DNA of 64,000 nucleotides from Deinococcus sp. Arct2-2 (GCF_004801315.1 NZ_SSNW01000015.1:1-64000), one strand, 5' to 3'. Shown: positions 52,665-62,851, counted from the first letter of the stretch. Notes: a model not told the origin generated them from the sequence alone. Made by a program: numbers and translations.

Positions 52665-52943
52665 ATGAGTCAGGGCACAATGCAAGGCATGTCCATTGTC
52701 CGCTGGCGGCTCGCTGAATACCTTGAGGAGCGGAACTTTACGACCTATGCCCTGGTACAGGCCATAGGAACGACCCGCATGAACACCATCTACCGAATCG
52801 CGCGGCGTGGTGATGAACCCACCCGTGTCGACTTGCCGACTCTTGCCAGTGTGCTGGATGGCCTCCGAAAGTTGACAGGACAGGATGTAGCCATCACAGA
52901 TGTGCTGGAGTACATTCCCGACCCAGAATCGCCAACAGGCTAA
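52665..52943 (+). CDS. Cro/C1-type (XRE) regulator
   Basis: A small repressor-like protein of 92 residues. WRLAEYLEERNFTTYALVQA followed by TTRMNTIYRIARRG and LPTLASVLDGLRKLTG fits an XRE helix-turn-helix. ATG 52665 or 52689 may be the true start. It likely acts on the direct repeats just upstream. Confidence 0.7.
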   Translation: MSQGTMQGMSIVRWRLAEYLEERNFTTYALVQAIGTTRMNTIYRIARRGDEPTRVDLPTLASVLDGLRKLTGQDVAITDVLEYIPDPESPTG

Positions 52944-53077
52944 GGCTGGGGGGGAGGGGGGTGAACGTAAACTGGCTTTGCGTTGGAGGGGAGGCCGCCC
53001 TCCCTGCCGTCGCTCTTCCCGCTGGCAGCGAAATTTAACGGCCTGCTTGCTGCCCGCCGTCTGCAACATCCTGAGAC

Positions 53078-53344
53078 ATGCATCTGACGATCTATGGCCG
53101 ACGCGGAGGGTTGAACGGGATGCCTGTAGCCGCCGCCCAGATAGACCCACAAGACGGTGAAGTTGCTCGCCGCTTCCGCTGGTATCTGGGGGGCCGCAAA
53201 GGCCGCTACGTGATGGCCTGCACGCCTACAGGTACGGTCTTGCTCCACCGGTTGCTGTTGGATGCTCGACCCGGTCAGCGCGTCGGCCACCGCAACGGCG
53301 ATGCCCTAGACAATCGGCGGGCCAATCTGCTGGTTTTAGACTGA
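53078..53344 (+). CDS. Small HNH-type nuclease-like protein
   Basis: 88 residues. HRLLLDARPGQRVGHRNGDA followed by LDNRRANLLVL is the pattern of phage-type HNH nucleases. In most relatives the residue before the second His is Asp (VDH); here it is Gly (VGH), so activity is uncertain. An ATG at 53120 is an alternative start. It is convergent with the DUF262 gene. Confidence 0.65.
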   Translation: MHLTIYGRRGGLNGMPVAAAQIDPQDGEVARRFRWYLGGRKGRYVMACTPTGTVLLHRLLLDARPGQRVGHRNGDALDNRRANLLVLD

Positions 53345-53345
53345 C

Positions 53346-53360
53346 GTTCCCTGCTGGAAC
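53346..53360. repeat. GTTCC hairpin, copy 2
   Basis: GTTCC-CTGCT-GGAAC, directly after the stop of the HNH-like gene; related to the hairpins at 51899 and 62930. Confidence 0.45.
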
Positions 53361-53390
53361 AAATTCTCTTTAGCTCGCTCGCTTGGCTGC

Positions 53391-55172
53391 CTAGCCCCGA
53401 ACGCGCTTGCCCATCACGCTGCCGATGCGTTCCAGCAGGGCTGTCCGGCGATCAGCGTAAAAGCTGCCGAAGTCGTCATTTCGCATGGCCTCCACGTTGA
53501 TGACGTGGGTAGCCAAGATTTCGTCCATGCGGTCTATGTCCACCCCGCCCTCCCGCTGGAGCTTGGTGAGGTAGCTGCTGGGGGCCACGCCGCCAATCAT
53601 GCGGTTGGTCTTGGCGGCCAACGGCGTCTTGTTGATGATGCTGTCGTACTTTTTGCGGTCAATCCCTGCGGTTTCACACCACTTCTGCGGAAAGATGTGG
53701 TGGACGTCAATGTTCTGCTCGAAGTAGCTGGTGTCGGTGGCGGCCTGCCCGGTACGGAAGTCTTCGGCCTTGTCGCGCATGAGCAGGGCGTAGACGCCCT
53801 TGTAGGCCGCGCTGTTGCGGGTGCGGAGGTCATCCAGCCTCTCGGCATTGAAGGTGGCCTCGCGCACCGTATCCGGCTCGCTGTGGCCTTCCATCCATGT
53901 CAGCAGTTCCGGAAAGTCTTTGCCAAAGCGGGTTTCGGTGGCGCTGGCGTACAGTTCTCCGAATACACCACACCAGTACCACTGCGCCAGCTTGTCCTGC
54001 ACCGCCACGCTGTCGGCCTTGTCGCCCAGTACGGCAAGGGCGGCGGCCAGCGGCACCAGTTGGGTGCGGTAGGGCAGGTCGCGGGCCATGAAAATGTTCT
54101 GACGACGGAGAAAGCGGGCCGCCCGCACATAGCCTTGCTCCACGGCTGCGGCGTGTTCTCGGTATTCCTCCAACGAGAGCTTCAGGAGGTCTTTGCGCTT
54201 GCAGGACACCGCCGACGCTTCACTTGGTGTTTTGCCTTCGGCCATCTGGGCCAGCCTGCGGGCGCGAGTCACCAGCAAGGTCACCGATTGCAAGAAGTCG
54301 GAGCTTTCCACCGATTCCAGCACGGGCCAATGGTGCAGCCGGGCCTGAATGCCGGGAGTGTTGCCCTTGCTTTCTCCGAACCACGCATCCCGCAAGTGGT
54401 AGTCCTCGGCGGCAAAGGTAGCGGTCAGCAATTCGAATACGGTCAGGCTCACGCCCCCCGTGTTGACCTTCTCGAACACCTGACATACGGCCTCTTTCGG
54501 CGTGCCCTTGTCCATCGTGATGACGGGCACGTGATAGGCCCGGAAAGGCTCCACGACTGCCTTCTTGAAGGCTTTCCACGTCTCTTTTTGAACGCTTGAG
54601 AGGTCGCGGTAGCCGTCTACCCAATCCTCGTAGTCATCAAACAGCAGCCCCAGTGGAAACATGCCTGCCTCGCGTTCTTTGTCCCCGGTGCTGTAGTCGG
54701 AGATGACGTCGCCTCGGAAATTGCGCAGCTTGCGGTCTTCGGGCACGCCGATAAAGGCTTCTTCGCGGTCGACGTTGGGGTCGCAGGCCTTGACCATATC
54801 CACGTAATACCAGCGCTTGATGTCCTTGTCGCGGGCGTCACGGGTTTCCACGGGCTTGCCGCTGGCGATGGCCTGATACAGGCTGGTAATGCGCTGCTGA
54901 CCGTCTAGAAGCAGGTGGTCGGCAGACTGACTGGCGGGATTCGGCGCACCCTCTAGGGGCCGCAGCTTGAACTTCACGTCCGGGTTGCCCGTCTCCAGCA
55001 TCATCACCGCGCCAATGGGGTATGACTGAGACACACTGGCAAGCAGGCTGCGGATATGTTCGTCGTTCCAGACCCAGCCGCGCTGAAAGTCGGGCAGTTG
55101 AATCTTCCCCACGGCCACGGCACGCAGCATCTCTTGTAGAGCTTTTTTATCGGGGGTGAATGATGTGGTCAT
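53391..55172 (-). CDS. DUF262/DUF1524 (GmrSD-like) protein with HNH motif
   Basis: 593 residues from ATG 55172 (GGAG 8 nt upstream). The N-terminal DUF262 domain has QLPDFQRGWVW and the LLLDGQQRITSL motif, the ParB-like nucleotide site of GmrS. A helical middle is followed by the C-terminal DUF1524 HNH motif in DVHHIFPQKW (about residue 487) with NKTPLAAKTNRMIGG. GmrSD proteins are type IV restriction enzymes that cut modified DNA. Here it is the last gene of the operon after the methylase. Confidence 0.88.
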   Translation of the reverse strand: MTTSFTPDKKALQEMLRAVAVGKIQLPDFQRGWVWNDEHIRSLLASVSQSYPIGAVMMLETGNPDVKFKLRPLEGAPNPASQSADHLLLDGQQRITSLYQAIASGKPVETRDARDKDIKRWYYVDMVKACDPNVDREEAFIGVPEDRKLRNFRGDVISDYSTGDKEREAGMFPLGLLFDDYEDWVDGYRDLSSVQKETWKAFKKAVVEPFRAYHVPVITMDKGTPKEAVCQVFEKVNTGGVSLTVFELLTATFAAEDYHLRDAWFGESKGNTPGIQARLHHWPVLESVESSDFLQSVTLLVTRARRLAQMAEGKTPSEASAVSCKRKDLLKLSLEEYREHAAAVEQGYVRAARFLRRQNIFMARDLPYRTQLVPLAAALAVLGDKADSVAVQDKLAQWYWCGVFGELYASATETRFGKDFPELLTWMEGHSEPDTVREATFNAERLDDLRTRNSAAYKGVYALLMRDKAEDFRTGQAATDTSYFEQNIDVHHIFPQKWCETAGIDRKKYDSIINKTPLAAKTNRMIGGVAPSSYLTKLQREGGVDIDRMDEILATHVINVEAMRNDDFGSFYADRRTALLERIGSVMGKRVRG

Positions 55173-55246
55173 GAGTGACTCCGTGGGTGAGGCCAAGAGT
55201 GAAGGTGTGGGTGGAAGAGGTGCGGCAGCATGAGCAGGGTCAGAGC

Positions 55247-58200
55247 CTACGCCCAGCGCGTTTTCTGATACCGGGCCAGCTCCGGGCCACTCGGCAATTC
55301 CTCGGCCTTGTTGCCGCTGCGGTGGTAAAACACATGGCGCTTGGCCCCGCTCTTGTCAGCCACCACCACGAAGGCTTCCTGCGCTCCGGCGGGCACCTGC
55401 ACCCGGCACACGTCCTGCCCGTCCAGTGGCCCCACGCTGATGCTCAGGGCCGCCGCCACGTCCTGCCCCAACGCTTGCCCCAGCAGCCCGCGCAGGTGGC
55501 GTTCAAAGCCGTCTGGCCCGCCAATCTTGTCCGACGATGCGTAATCCGCCGCCAGCCCCAGCGCCTTGCCCGCATCATCCACGCCAATGAGCAGCGTCCC
55601 GCCCTTGCCGTTCAGGAACGCCGCCACTTCCTTCACCACCACCGCTTCCAGCTTGCCGCGCAGTTCGGGTGTGGCCGGGTCGCCATTGGTGGGCGAGCGC
55701 AGCGACGACTTGAATTCCAGCAGCTCCGATTCGGGCTGGCGCACCAGCCGCGCCAGTTCCGGGTCGCCTTTGGGTGGGACCAGCCGCACAAAGGCTGCCA
55801 GCGCCGCCGCCTTCACCTCTGCCGACACCAGCGGGAACGTGCCCAGAATGTGGGTGAATTCGGATTCCGAGAGGCCGTACAGGTGGGCCACGCGGCCATC
55901 CAGGTCGGCCCGCAGCGCCGCCCGCCCCGCTTCATCGGTCACGCCGTCCACGCCTCCGCGCAGGCCCGCCGCTTGAGCCAACTCATCGAACTCTGGAGCC
56001 GTGCAAATCAGCCGCGCCGCCGCTTGAACAATGGGTTGGAATTCGGGGTGGGTAGGAGTGAGCCGGGGAACGGGTAGGCCGTAAACAAAGAAAAAAGAAA
56101 CATGAGACGTGACTCGCTGCCTAATTAAAGAATCGAGCATAAAGCTATTGAATAGAGCTACCACGTAAAGTCGTGATGCATTAGTCATGCTCTCAATGTT
56201 CAACTCAGTCTTTCCAGCATTTACGCGGTCTTCAAAAACGCTTTCAAGGCTCATAGTGTGCGGGCAAAAGGTGCCCGATTGAAGAACAGTTGAAATGAAG
56301 GTTCGTTCGTTGGTAGGTGCAGTGATGTCTCGAAAAGCGATTCGGTAGCTTTGATAGTCAAGTTTTAGGCTTGAAACATCCAGATTTGCGGCGACGTTCT
56401 GTTTTTTCGCCTCACGTTCAACAGCTTTTACTCTCTCGGCGCGTAGCACTTTGGATGCTTCCGCTTCGTCCAGCCAATATTTAGGTTGGCCCCAATCATG
56501 CCGGAATTGATGAATTATCTTGCCCTCGTACAGCGGCAAGCGCCCCGGCCCCGACGAGGTTTTGAACAGGTGGCTGTCGTTGGTCATGTCAAACTCGCGG
56601 GTCAGCTTCAGGTTCCACACGCCGTCCAATTGCTCGCCCAGCAGCGGGAATTGCAGCATCTTCTCGGCAATATGGGCGTCCAGTTCGCTCTTGAACTCCA
56701 TCACGCTGAGGCTGTCGGGCGAGAGGCGGCGCACCATGTCCACCGTTAAATCCATGCCCACTGCGCCGGGAAAGTCCAGCAAGTCCTTGACCTCGTGGCG
56801 CATAAAGGCAGCAGGAAACTTGGCCGTGTGGCCGCCCTTGCGGAAGCTCAGCACCACGAACTTGAAACGGCTGTCTACGTTCTCGAAGATCACCCGGCGG
56901 TTCTCGAAGCAAAACAGGCCCGTCACGTCTGTCTCGTCGAACAGCATTTCGCGCAAACCTTTCGCGCCCAAGTCCGTGTAGATGCCGCTGGGAATGACGA
57001 TGCCGCATTCTCCGCCCGCTTTCAGGAGCCGGAAGGACTGCTCCAAAAACAGCTTGTACAGGTTCAGGTCGCTGCCCGTTTTCTTGCCGTTCACGGTGCT
57101 GCTCTGGTGGGCAAACTGCGGCGCGGCGCGGTAATAGGCGCTGACGTGCGGGTAGCTCGACTGGTACGCCAGCCACTCGGCACGAATGGCTGGGTCGGCC
57201 AGTAGTTTGTCCTGCTCTTTCTCAAAGTCCTTGATGCCCATTTTGTTCTTGCTGACCAGCGCCGAGTGCGTCTCAAAAAACTCTTTGGCGTTGGGCTTCA
57301 CCACGTCCCACGGTGGGTTGGCAATAATCGCGTCGAATCCGCCCCGACCCATCACTTCGCTGAACTCGAATCCCCAGTGAAAGGGGCGCAGGGCCTCTAT
57401 GTCGGCCAGCGTCAGCGTCCGCTTGGTGGGCTTGCCTTCCTTGCCCTTGGCGGCGTCCCAGGTGGCCTGCTCGAACTTGATGCCCAGACGGTGAAAGTCG
57501 GCCAGCAGCAGGCGGTTTAGGGTGGTCTGCGCGGTCTTGCGGTTGGCCTCAATGTCGTCGCGCAGCTTTCTCAGGTCGCCCAGCTTCAGGTCTGCGGCGT
57601 GGCGGTAGCTGTTCAGGTCGATGGTGCGCTGCTGGATGATGTCGGGGTAGCGGGGTTCGAACATGCTCTGCTGCGGGTTCAGGCGGTCATAGTCCTTATC
57701 GTCCACATGCAGCAGGCCCACCAAGCTGTTGCCCGTCAGAATATTGAAATCAATGTTGGGCAGCGGCTCCAGATCAATCAGTTCATTGGCGCTGCTGACG
57801 AGGCTCAGGAACAAGCGCAGCTTGGCGATTTCGGCGGCCTCCTCCATCAGGTCTACACCGTACAGATTCTCGGTAATGATCTTCTTTTTCAGGTTGTAGT
57901 TGGCGCTGCGGTGGCCGCTGTGCAGCTTGTTGCTCCAGTCGTTCAGGGTGGGGTCGTTGAAGACGTGTAGGCGGCCCATCAGGGTGGAATACACGTCCAG
58001 CAAAGTCTTCAGGGCAGCTACGAGGAATGCGCCAGAACCGCAGGCGGGGTCAAGCAGGCTCAGGCTTTTCAGGCCGTCGTCAGCGGTCAGCAGCCAGCGC
58101 GTCAGCCCCACGTCGGCCCTCATCAGCGCGTCGGCCAGGCTGGTTTCGGGGCGCTCACCGGGCTTCTTGCGGGCGTTGATGCGGTCAAGTACCAGGCGGT

Positions 58201-59404
58201 CTACGGTCTGCTTGCACAGGTACTCAGTAATTTCGGGCCGGGTGTAGTACGCCCCGAACCCCTTCTGGTTGATGTACTTCTCAAAAATATGGCCCAGCAC
58301 ATCGGGGTCAAGGCCGCCCGCGTGCTTGTCTTCTTCCGACAGGTTCCACTCGTACCCGGCAAACAGGCCCAGCATCAAGTCAAAGGCTTCGTCGGGAATA
58401 AAGATTTGGTCAGCAATTTCGTGGCAGAGCAGCGTGTCAGATTTCTTGGTGGTGTGCTTTGTCTCGATGGGGTGTGGCAGAAACAGTCCACCGTTCAGGT
58501 ACGGGATGGCCCCCGTCAGCGTCACCGATTCGGTGCTGCGGTCAGCGTCCGGCTTGGCGAAGGCTTCAAAAAACAGCGCCTTCAGGAATTCGGGGTAATA
58601 GCGGCCCTCGCCCCGGCTGCGGCTTTCTTTCAGCTTGTGCTGAAGGTAGCTCAGGTCGCCCGCCTTCTTGCCCACCACGTTCAAAAAGCCCTTGCGCTGC
58701 AAGAAGTACACGAACATCAGGCGGTTCAGGACGACGCTGGCGTACCACGCCCGGTCACGCTCGTCGGGAATGCCCTGTATCTGCTCGGTAAAGGCAATCC
58801 GGTCACGCTTGAACTGGTCGTAAAACCGCTTGACCACCACCTGCGAATCCAGCGCAGTAGCAAGTCGAGCGGCCACTTCGGTCACCTTCAAGTCACCATC
58901 GACGTTCAGTTCCACCATGTCCACGAACAGGCCCGCCAGCTTGGACACGAACAGGTCGTCGGGCTGGCCCTTCACGTAGGTATGGGTACGCGGCTGGGGC
59001 TTGGCCTTCTTATCGCCCGCCTTCAGGTCGCGCTTGACCCACACCCACTGGCTCTGGTCGCGCCCCGCGTTCACGAAGATGAGCAGGTGTTCGCGGTAGG
59101 TGGTCAGCAGGCTGTCGCTGAGGGCCAGCCGTGCGGGGGCGTCGGGCAGCACGTCGCCGCAGGCCACCTCCAGCACCTGTACGCCGCCCAGTTCGGCAAT
59201 GGGCTTCAGGGGGAAGGTCTGGCCCGCCGCCTGTACTGGGGCCACGTTCTGACCTTTGGGGCGGTTCCAGCCCAGCAGGTTCATCACGTCGGCAAACTCA
59301 AAGGCCCGCAGGTGGCCGCGCAGGGTTTTCAGGTCGGCGGCGCTGAGGGTCAGGGGCGCTTTGGTAGGGGCGGCTTTGGCGGCAGACTTTGGGGCGGTGG
59401 TCAT
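55247..59404 (-). CDS. N6-adenine DNA methylase with C-terminal AlbA_2 domain
   Basis: A 1385-residue Eco57I/PglX-like protein. SAM motif I is LDPACGSGAFLVAALKTLLD (about residue 450); the catalytic motif is IIANPPWDVVKPN (about 690). A large target-recognition-like region follows. From about residue 1215 there is a Schlafen AlbA_2 domain: ESELLEFKSSLRSP, VVKEVAAFLNGKGGTLLIGV and a final YHRSGNKAEELP. Its ATG overlaps the helicase stop by 4 nt. It resembles methylases of DISARM- or Hma-like defence loci, but a type IIG enzyme cannot be excluded. Confidence 0.88.
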   Translation of the reverse strand: MTTAPKSAAKAAPTKAPLTLSAADLKTLRGHLRAFEFADVMNLLGWNRPKGQNVAPVQAAGQTFPLKPIAELGGVQVLEVACGDVLPDAPARLALSDSLLTTYREHLLIFVNAGRDQSQWVWVKRDLKAGDKKAKPQPRTHTYVKGQPDDLFVSKLAGLFVDMVELNVDGDLKVTEVAARLATALDSQVVVKRFYDQFKRDRIAFTEQIQGIPDERDRAWYASVVLNRLMFVYFLQRKGFLNVVGKKAGDLSYLQHKLKESRSRGEGRYYPEFLKALFFEAFAKPDADRSTESVTLTGAIPYLNGGLFLPHPIETKHTTKKSDTLLCHEIADQIFIPDEAFDLMLGLFAGYEWNLSEEDKHAGGLDPDVLGHIFEKYINQKGFGAYYTRPEITEYLCKQTVDRLVLDRINARKKPGERPETSLADALMRADVGLTRWLLTADDGLKSLSLLDPACGSGAFLVAALKTLLDVYSTLMGRLHVFNDPTLNDWSNKLHSGHRSANYNLKKKIITENLYGVDLMEEAAEIAKLRLFLSLVSSANELIDLEPLPNIDFNILTGNSLVGLLHVDDKDYDRLNPQQSMFEPRYPDIIQQRTIDLNSYRHAADLKLGDLRKLRDDIEANRKTAQTTLNRLLLADFHRLGIKFEQATWDAAKGKEGKPTKRTLTLADIEALRPFHWGFEFSEVMGRGGFDAIIANPPWDVVKPNAKEFFETHSALVSKNKMGIKDFEKEQDKLLADPAIRAEWLAYQSSYPHVSAYYRAAPQFAHQSSTVNGKKTGSDLNLYKLFLEQSFRLLKAGGECGIVIPSGIYTDLGAKGLREMLFDETDVTGLFCFENRRVIFENVDSRFKFVVLSFRKGGHTAKFPAAFMRHEVKDLLDFPGAVGMDLTVDMVRRLSPDSLSVMEFKSELDAHIAEKMLQFPLLGEQLDGVWNLKLTREFDMTNDSHLFKTSSGPGRLPLYEGKIIHQFRHDWGQPKYWLDEAEASKVLRAERVKAVEREAKKQNVAANLDVSSLKLDYQSYRIAFRDITAPTNERTFISTVLQSGTFCPHTMSLESVFEDRVNAGKTELNIESMTNASRLYVVALFNSFMLDSLIRQRVTSHVSFFFVYGLPVPRLTPTHPEFQPIVQAAARLICTAPEFDELAQAAGLRGGVDGVTDEAGRAALRADLDGRVAHLYGLSESEFTHILGTFPLVSAEVKAAALAAFVRLVPPKGDPELARLVRQPESELLEFKSSLRSPTNGDPATPELRGKLEAVVVKEVAAFLNGKGGTLLIGVDDAGKALGLAADYASSDKIGGPDGFERHLRGLLGQALGQDVAAALSISVGPLDGQDVCRVQVPAGAQEAFVVVADKSGAKRHVFYHRSGNKAEELPSGPELARYQKTRWA

Positions 59405-62400
59405 GGGGTTCCTTGGGGAGCCGCAGGGTTAGCGGTAGGGGAGAAGGGAGAGCGCAAGCCCAGCGAGCAAATAAGCTGGGGTTCGTGGTTCGCGGCGGTA
59501 TCGTCTTGCTTCAGGCTCAGGCGATCGTCTTCCCGCAGCGTCAGCACTAGCGCGGCCAGTTGCTCATCGCTCAGGCCCGTTTTCAGTTGCCGCGACAGGG
59601 TATCCAGCGCCGAGGCCCGTAGCGGGAATTTGTAGACGTCGTCCACGGTCAGCAGCAATTCCGCCGAGGCATACAGCGAACCTTCCAGCGAGGCCGCGTA
59701 CCGCTTCAGGCGCTCATAGGTGCGGGCGCGGGGGCCACCAGAGCGCCCCAGTTGTCCGCCCGCTGTGGCCTCTTCCGTATGAATGTGGGCCACGCCCGCC
59801 TGCACCAGTTCATGGTGCTGAGGCAGGCGCTCCAGGGTCGCCTCGTCGGGGGGGCAAGTGGCCGCGTCCAGAATCCGCAGTTGGCTCTGGGTCACGCTCT
59901 CGCCTCCCTCATTCATCCACGCCAGCGCGTCGTAGCCGCTGGGGGTGCGGGTATACACCAGCACGCCGGGGGGACTGTCAGGAGTAGGGGTATGGGCTTT
60001 GGTGCTGTACACCACGTCGGGCAACGCCGGGATGCGGGCAGCCAGCGTGGGGTCACGCTTCAGGGCCTTTTCCCAGATGGAGAAGGCGCGGCTGGCGAGG
60101 TCTACGTCGCCGTCGTCCTCATCGTCCAGCAACCCCGACTTCTCGTTGTACAGGTCGTGCAGCTTCTGAGACTCGTCATCCTCAAAGAAGCGTTCGTCGG
60201 TGCCCACTACCTCGGCGTTTTCCATCAGGCGTTGGCGCACGCGGGCACGCAGATTAATCAGCCGCTCCACCCCATCGGACGGCAGGAACGAGTAGCCCTC
60301 GATGAAGGGTGCTTGCTGCCCAATCCGGTCAACGCGGCCCGCCCGCTGAATCAGCCGGATGATGGCCCAAGGCAGGTCAAAGTTCACCACGATATGGGCA
60401 TCTTGCAGGTTCTGGCCCTCGCTCAGCACGTCGGTGGCCACCAGCACCCGGATGTCTTGCCCCGGCGTCAGCGTCTTGCCGTTGCTGACCGGAGAAAAGC
60501 GCCAGGCCAGAGCACTAGGGTCGGCGCTGCTGCCTGTCACGCCTTCTACGCTCGTCAGCCCCCGCGCCTGCAACTCCTGCACGAGGTAGCTCACGGTGTC
60601 GGCAAATTGCGAGAAGATCAGCACCTTTTCGGTGGGGTGGGTTTCGGTCAGCAGGGCCAGCAGGGCACGCAGCTTGGGGTCGGCGTCGGCCCGCCACTGG
60701 CCCACATTGGTCAGCACCCCCAGCAGGGCGCGGGCGTCCTTGTTGAGGGCGTCGTGCAGCTTCTTGGTCATGAGTTCCGGGCGCAGCCACTTGAAGCGGC
60801 GCTTGTACACGGTCTCGTAGCGGCCATAGATTTGGGCCGCCTTGGCGCGGTAGGCGGCTTCGCTCCGCAGCAGGGCGGCGTCGGCGGCACCAGAGATATC
60901 GGCGTCGGTCTGCTCACTCTCCAGCGCCGCGTCCCCGTCCGTCGCCCACAGCCCCTCGCTGTCGTCGTCGCGCTCGTCCAGCAGGTCAGCCCCCTGCGAC
61001 CCGATGGGAATCGGCTTCCCGGTTTCCAGCGCGTGCATGAAGATGTAGTTCCGCAGAACATGCCGCTCCACCGACTGCACGAAGGTGGCCCCGCTGCTCT
61101 CCAGCCGCTTGAACAGGTTGGTGCGCGAAAACCCGATCAAGCGCTTTCCGGCGCGGCCCAGGTTGCCCAGCTGCTCCAGTTCGGCGGGGGTGGCCGTTGC
61201 CTTGGCCTTCTCGTTGATGTAGTTGCCCAGCCCGTAGCGGGGCAGGGCCAATGCGCCGATCATTTCCACCACGGCGGGGGCGTACAGGCGGGCGTAGGCG
61301 TCGTGGGGGTCGTTCTCGTCCACCGCGAAGGTCACGGTGCGCGGGCGGCGGGTAGGAAAGTAGGCCCGCGTGCCCCCGGCAAAGGTCAGAAAACGGCGGC
61401 CCTGATTCGGGCTGGCGGCGTCGGTGTCCAGTTCGGTGTAGTTCTGGAGCACGAAGCTGCGGGTGCGGCGCACCAGATACATCCTCATCAGGTCGCGCCA
61501 GTCGTCGGCGTACACGCTCTTTTCAAAGGCGGCGATGGTGGTGGGCTGGGTCTGAAACCGCGCCGTGAACTCGGCCTCGCCTAGATCGCGCATGAGCAGT
61601 TCGGGCCGGATGCCGAGGTCGGTGGTCTCGGGCACGAACAGCCGCAACTGTGCGCCGAGGTCGGAGAAGGCCTTGTTGTAGGGCGTGGCCGACAGCAAGA
61701 TGACCTTGCTTTCGTTCTGCGCGATGTACTCCTGAATGGCCCGGTAGCGTCGGCCCTCGCGGTTTCTCAGGTTGTGGCTCTCGTCAATCAAGACCACCTG
61801 ATACCGCAGCGTCTCGGCCAACTGGGTCGTCGCCCGGCTGATCGGCATGACCTTGGCCGTCAGGTGGTAGCGGTGCACATAGTCTTCCCACATCGGCACG
61901 AGGTTCACCGGGCAGATGATCAGCGTGCGGGTGCCGTGGTCGTCTTGCATGACTCGTGCCAGCGCCGTCGCCATCAGGGTCTTGCCGAGGCCCACCACGT
62001 CGCCCAGCATGACCCCACCCCGGCGGTTCAGGTGGTGCGCGGCGATCTGCACGGCGGCGGCCTGATAGGGAAACAGCACTTTTTCGAGGTCACGCGGAAT
62101 CCGGAACTGACCCACCCCGGCGCGGGCTTCGCGGGCCAGGTGGTAGGCCATCTTCAGGTAAATCTCGTAGGGAGTATGGCCCAGCTCGCCTGCCCAGCTC
62201 TCGTCGATGATCTGGGCCAATTCTTCGGAGATGTCCAGCGCCCAGCGGTTGTCCCAGCGGGCATCGAACCAGTCGGCGAGCTGCTGGGTGGCCGCGTGGT
62301 CGGCAGCATCTATGTTCAGCTCGCCCTGGCGCTGCAACCCCGCGAAGGTCAGGTTGCTCGATCCCACGAAGGCCATGCGCGGGGTGACCCCGCTCGGCAG

Positions 62401-62838
62401 GTGAAACAGGTACAGCTTGGCGTGCAGCAGGAATTCGAGGAACAGCTTGACCTGCACCTTGCCCGCCTTGAGTTGCCGACTCAGGCGGCGCAGGCCTGCC
62501 TCGTCGCGGCTGGACGGCGCACCCAGCATGAGCTGATTGCGGAAGGCTTCGGCGACTTTGCGACGCAGGCCAAGGGCGGTGCGGTTGTCCATGCCTTCGG
62601 CCTGCCCCAGAACCCGCAGGGCGGAGCGCAACTCGCCTTCCGGCAGCTCCTGCATGCCCACCAGCAGCCGCACACGTGAGTCGTCTTCGCCTGCCCAGCC
62701 CTCCACGAGGTCGTCCACCAACTTCCAGCCGCGCAGGTTGAAGTAGCCCACGCAGAAGTCGGCCCGATTTGAGTGGGCCATGGTGTCCCGCAGGGCGTCT
62801 TTGAGGTGCAGGTCAATGTTGTCGAAGATGCGGGGCAC
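59401..62838 (-). CDS. PLD-domain SNF2-family helicase
   Basis: 1145 residues. The N-terminal ~200 residues are a phospholipase D-like domain (LHAKLYLF and FVGSSNLTFAGL). A SNF2/DEAD-like motor follows: Walker A GDVVGLGKTLMA (about 280), LIICPVNLVPMW, DESH box VLIDESHNLRN (about 350), and C-terminal motifs VLIFSQFADTVSYL, SEGQNLQDAHIVVNFDLPW and RAGRVDRIGQ. The start is GTG 62838, with TAGTAT 7 nt upstream. It is the first gene of the operon with the methylase and DUF262 genes; similar helicases act in DISARM-like systems. Confidence 0.88.
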   Translation of the reverse strand: MPRIFDNIDLHLKDALRDTMAHSNRADFCVGYFNLRGWKLVDDLVEGWAGEDDSRVRLLVGMQELPEGELRSALRVLGQAEGMDNRTALGLRRKVAEAFRNQLMLGAPSSRDEAGLRRLSRQLKAGKVQVKLFLEFLLHAKLYLFHLPSGVTPRMAFVGSSNLTFAGLQRQGELNIDAADHAATQQLADWFDARWDNRWALDISEELAQIIDESWAGELGHTPYEIYLKMAYHLAREARAGVGQFRIPRDLEKVLFPYQAAAVQIAAHHLNRRGGVMLGDVVGLGKTLMATALARVMQDDHGTRTLIICPVNLVPMWEDYVHRYHLTAKVMPISRATTQLAETLRYQVVLIDESHNLRNREGRRYRAIQEYIAQNESKVILLSATPYNKAFSDLGAQLRLFVPETTDLGIRPELLMRDLGEAEFTARFQTQPTTIAAFEKSVYADDWRDLMRMYLVRRTRSFVLQNYTELDTDAASPNQGRRFLTFAGGTRAYFPTRRPRTVTFAVDENDPHDAYARLYAPAVVEMIGALALPRYGLGNYINEKAKATATPAELEQLGNLGRAGKRLIGFSRTNLFKRLESSGATFVQSVERHVLRNYIFMHALETGKPIPIGSQGADLLDERDDDSEGLWATDGDAALESEQTDADISGAADAALLRSEAAYRAKAAQIYGRYETVYKRRFKWLRPELMTKKLHDALNKDARALLGVLTNVGQWRADADPKLRALLALLTETHPTEKVLIFSQFADTVSYLVQELQARGLTSVEGVTGSSADPSALAWRFSPVSNGKTLTPGQDIRVLVATDVLSEGQNLQDAHIVVNFDLPWAIIRLIQRAGRVDRIGQQAPFIEGYSFLPSDGVERLINLRARVRQRLMENAEVVGTDERFFEDDESQKLHDLYNEKSGLLDDEDDGDVDLASRAFSIWEKALKRDPTLAARIPALPDVVYSTKAHTPTPDSPPGVLVYTRTPSGYDALAWMNEGGESVTQSQLRILDAATCPPDEATLERLPQHHELVQAGVAHIHTEEATAGGQLGRSGGPRARTYERLKRYAASLEGSLYASAELLLTVDDVYKFPLRASALDTLSRQLKTGLSDEQLAALVLTLREDDRLSLKQDDTAANHEPQLICSLGLRSPFSPTANPAAPQGTP

Positions 62839-62845
62839 TGGGCCA

Positions 62846-62851
62846 ATACTA
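62846..62851 (-). promoter_or_regulatory. Leaderless-type -10 box of the helicase operon
   Basis: TAGTAT on the minus strand, 7 nt before GTG 62838, with no ribosome binding site. Confidence 0.5.

Noticed and set aside
59752..61584. 610-codon plus-strand frame inside the helicase
   Set aside because: Shadow; helicase motifs on the minus strand explain the region.
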